Shown in pieces: positions 61,409-64,000 of a stretch of 64,000 nucleotides of DNA (positions within the stretch are counted from its first letter, which is position 1; every line of letters begins with the position of its first letter). Both the position numbers and the translations under genes were made by a program. This stretch comes from Holothuria scabra (Eukaryota; Echinodermata; Holothuroidea; Aspidochirotida; Holothuriidae), in contig CM074190.1 in NCBI GenBank assembly GCA_037179385.1, positions 9,693,706 through 9,757,705 of the forward strand. The letters run 5' to 3'. The notes beneath the pieces are model-generated. The model saw only the letters and a program-made list of their open reading frames with translations. It had not been told where the DNA came from and searched no databases.

Positions 61409-63675
61409 TTTAATGAATTAACAAACTGCGAATAGATCAGAGAGTTTTTAGAAAACTTTGGGGCATGGCCATTTTTTAGTATAAGAAGGAGCAAAGTCTA
61501 CTAATCGTCCATATTATGACCATCTTTCGAGAAGTGGGGGGGGGGGGGAAGCTATGAAATTATTTGCTGTCTCGAAGGGTTTAAATGTTTAAATGTTTTT
61601 TTCCACTTCATCCGTGTTCTGAAAATGTCGCGTTTTTCATCTTTCTATGAATGATGCATCTATGAATGCTAATTTCTAATTTAATTCCAAATAAAACATT
61701 ATGTCGTGATCTATTTTTTGTCCTTTTGATTTTTCGTACTGCCGTCGTATATGTTATTCTTACAATGACACTTTTTTTCTAATTTTCGGGAAAATGTCTG
61801 AAAGAATTTGGTTGTTCGACCATTTCGGGGAGTGTTGTCAAAGACTGTGAAGTAACTCGGGCTCAGGAAAAAATAGCTTTTTTGCACTGCCCAAAAGGGT
61901 AGCAAATTTGGGTAATCTTGTTGCATTTTTTATGCAAATGCCACTATGATTACTAGTGATGTTTTCTTTTACCCTTTTCCTGCATATCTCTTTAGAATTT
62001 TCAGGCACTCTTAGAAATTTTCTGAGTTATTTAAACGTTTTCAATTGTCAATAAAAATACTTTTGTATGCTCATTAAATTTACATTTAGTAACCCGTCGG
62101 ATGACTTTCTGCTGACTTGAAAGGACAGGGCGAGCATTTGTTTACGTATCCCCACATTTTTTAACAGTTGATATAAGGCAATACTAGAGAGTTGTAAAGA
62201 ATTTTCAACGACATGGCAGTCAAAATGTTGCCTAAAAATTGTACATAATAGTAGGTTTTAGCTACTTCAGCGTTTACCCTTTTGGTATATTCCTTTTAAT
62301 TTAAATCACAATCAATAACTACCCCAAGAAATATGGTAATAAAGAAGGACCTTTTTATGATGCAATTATCAATTTTAATAGAAATATCCTCGTCACACTT
62401 GCAATTTAGAACAAAATAAAATTAGTTTTATTAACATTTAGTGACGATTTATTAACAATGAACCCTACTCCCGCTCTACCCAAAACCTTACTAAATTCGG
62501 CTGCCTTTTCAAAGCAACTTCGGTACCGTCCCACTGCTTATTCAAGGGGAATCGGTCAGGATGTTACCCTAAAGAGATTAACAGCGTAAAAATTCTCCGG
62601 TGAATTTTTCTACGGAATCATTGGAAACCGGAGAATAATAGCATAATGGCGCCACCATTCTATTGCTTTATACTCCCAGTTACCTTGATCCCTTTACTGT
62701 ATTTAAAACATTGATTGAATTTCAATGATTGAAGTTTGCAATGAAGGTGTTTAATGGTCAAGAGCAGTCCCCCAGCTTATTTTGAAATATAAGCTAAATA
62801 TCACAATTTTCTCCTTACATTCTCTTCAAACTATTGTCGTGTAAATTTATTATGGCACATTTTGTCTTCGATGGTTATGGTGCAATCCCCTCATTTACAT
62901 AAAAATTTTACATTGCACACGACACTAAATCTGGCTAGTTCTCCACCCATCCTCAATTGGTCATTCCTGTTGGCATCTCACTTTCATCCAATCAGATCAC
63001 ATATCCTATAGTAATGCTACTTCCTGAGTTATAGTCCAAGACGTGTGTCCTGCGGTACGCGACACTCGATACTCGGACTTAACGACTCGAACCCTGAATA
63101 GGCCTATCTCTTTCGTAACTGTTACTTGTAGACTGGAAAACTGATTTATACAAGCATGTAGACATTTTCTTATTTTTGTTTTAATCTTATATATATATTT
63201 CGAATAAACACCGAATCAAAGAACTATCTTTCTTGATCGTTTTTGAACTCTACGCGGAGTTCAAACTCGAGGTAGAACCAGGCTGAGCTAACCACACCCA
63301 ACACTATCTTTCATAATATTTCATGGCTTCAGTATTGCATATTCAAGTAAATCAAACAATTACTTCTTTAAGTTCACATTTGGGGGAGGAAAATGTGGTC
63401 ACATGACTTTTGAAAGCCAATCACGAGACGGGACAGTTTACTACACTTATTCAAGTTGGGGTCACTGCTCTTGTCCTTTAAGATTTTTTTCTTTTCTATT
63501 TGGACAATTAGGCTTCTTCCACTCAAAGTGACAATAACCGAAATGAACGAATGGTGGAGGTAAGGGATAACGAATTAAAATATTCTTGCGGTAAAAATAT
63601 AGACTGTCAAATGAGGTCCCTTAAAATTTGATGTGGATGTTGTTACTGACTGTTCTATTTTTCATGAATTGTTTT
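61409..63675. other. Unassigned stretch
   Basis: A G-run lies at 61536-61549 and (TA)n at 63190-63200. No gene recognised. Confidence 0.35.

Positions 63676-64000
<325 letters not shown>

Overview
This window looks like AT-rich nuclear DNA from an animal. The grounds are GT-AG introns with pyrimidine tracts and branch-like sites, a tRNA-derived SINE, CR1/L2/Jockey-type and L1/Tx1-type LINE fragments, a Penelope-like element pair, and many short non-autonomous DNA transposons. The repeat mix suggests a marine invertebrate, perhaps an echinoderm, but nothing here fixes the species. I see no rRNA gene, no CRISPR array and no bacterial-style operon. Most open reading frames over 60 codons in the window lie inside repeats or occur by chance.

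The one gene I can build is on the + strand at 13139-30275. It has six short exons: 13139-13153, 13302-13347, 18143-18223, 22813-22893, 28214-28267 and 30241-30275. Every junction after the signal-peptide exon is phase 1, and the exon lengths sum to 312 nt, or 103 codons plus a stop. The product is a small secreted protein: a signal peptide, three six-cysteine modules (one per symmetric 1-1 exon), and a short tail. The module pattern CxC-x3-C-x4/5-CC-x2-C resembles the core of somatomedin-B domains but is shorter. This is the most interesting item in the window. Three or four other pieces (31777-31935, 34861-34946, 43310-43459 on the minus strand, and 46746-46840 with an AATAAA signal) could be exons of this or other genes, at low confidence.

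Layout. 0.4-1.6 kb: a ~144-bp satellite and an AC-rich tract. 1.7-5 kb: copy 1 of a long dispersed repeat, carrying a hAT-like insertion with a perfect 8-bp target duplication. 7.7-8 kb: an 18-bp tandem repeat. 10.6-12.8 kb: a 2.2-kb hAT-like element with a perfect 8-bp duplication. 13.1-30.3 kb: the cysteine-rich gene, whose introns hold a SINE with an (AACT)n tail, foldback elements flanked by TTAA, a LINE nested in a foldback element, an inverted pair of piggyBac-like MITEs, and further MITEs. 29-35 kb: more MITEs. 35.4-41.1 kb: copy 2 of the long repeat, carrying a small hAT MITE and a head-to-head pair of Penelope-like elements with a degenerate hammerhead-ribozyme-like motif. 41.7-52 kb: a MITE, two further copies of the large hAT-like element, a LINE, and a possible 3' terminal exon. 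52-64 kb: mostly unassigned, with a telomere-like tract, a CCATG-rich minisatellite, a LINE endonuclease fragment, a foldback copy, SINE pieces, and an AGTC/AGCC microsatellite running off the window end.

All coordinates come from reading the bases by eye. Exon calls rest on splice-site sequence, phase and cysteine pattern only. No transcript or database evidence was available.
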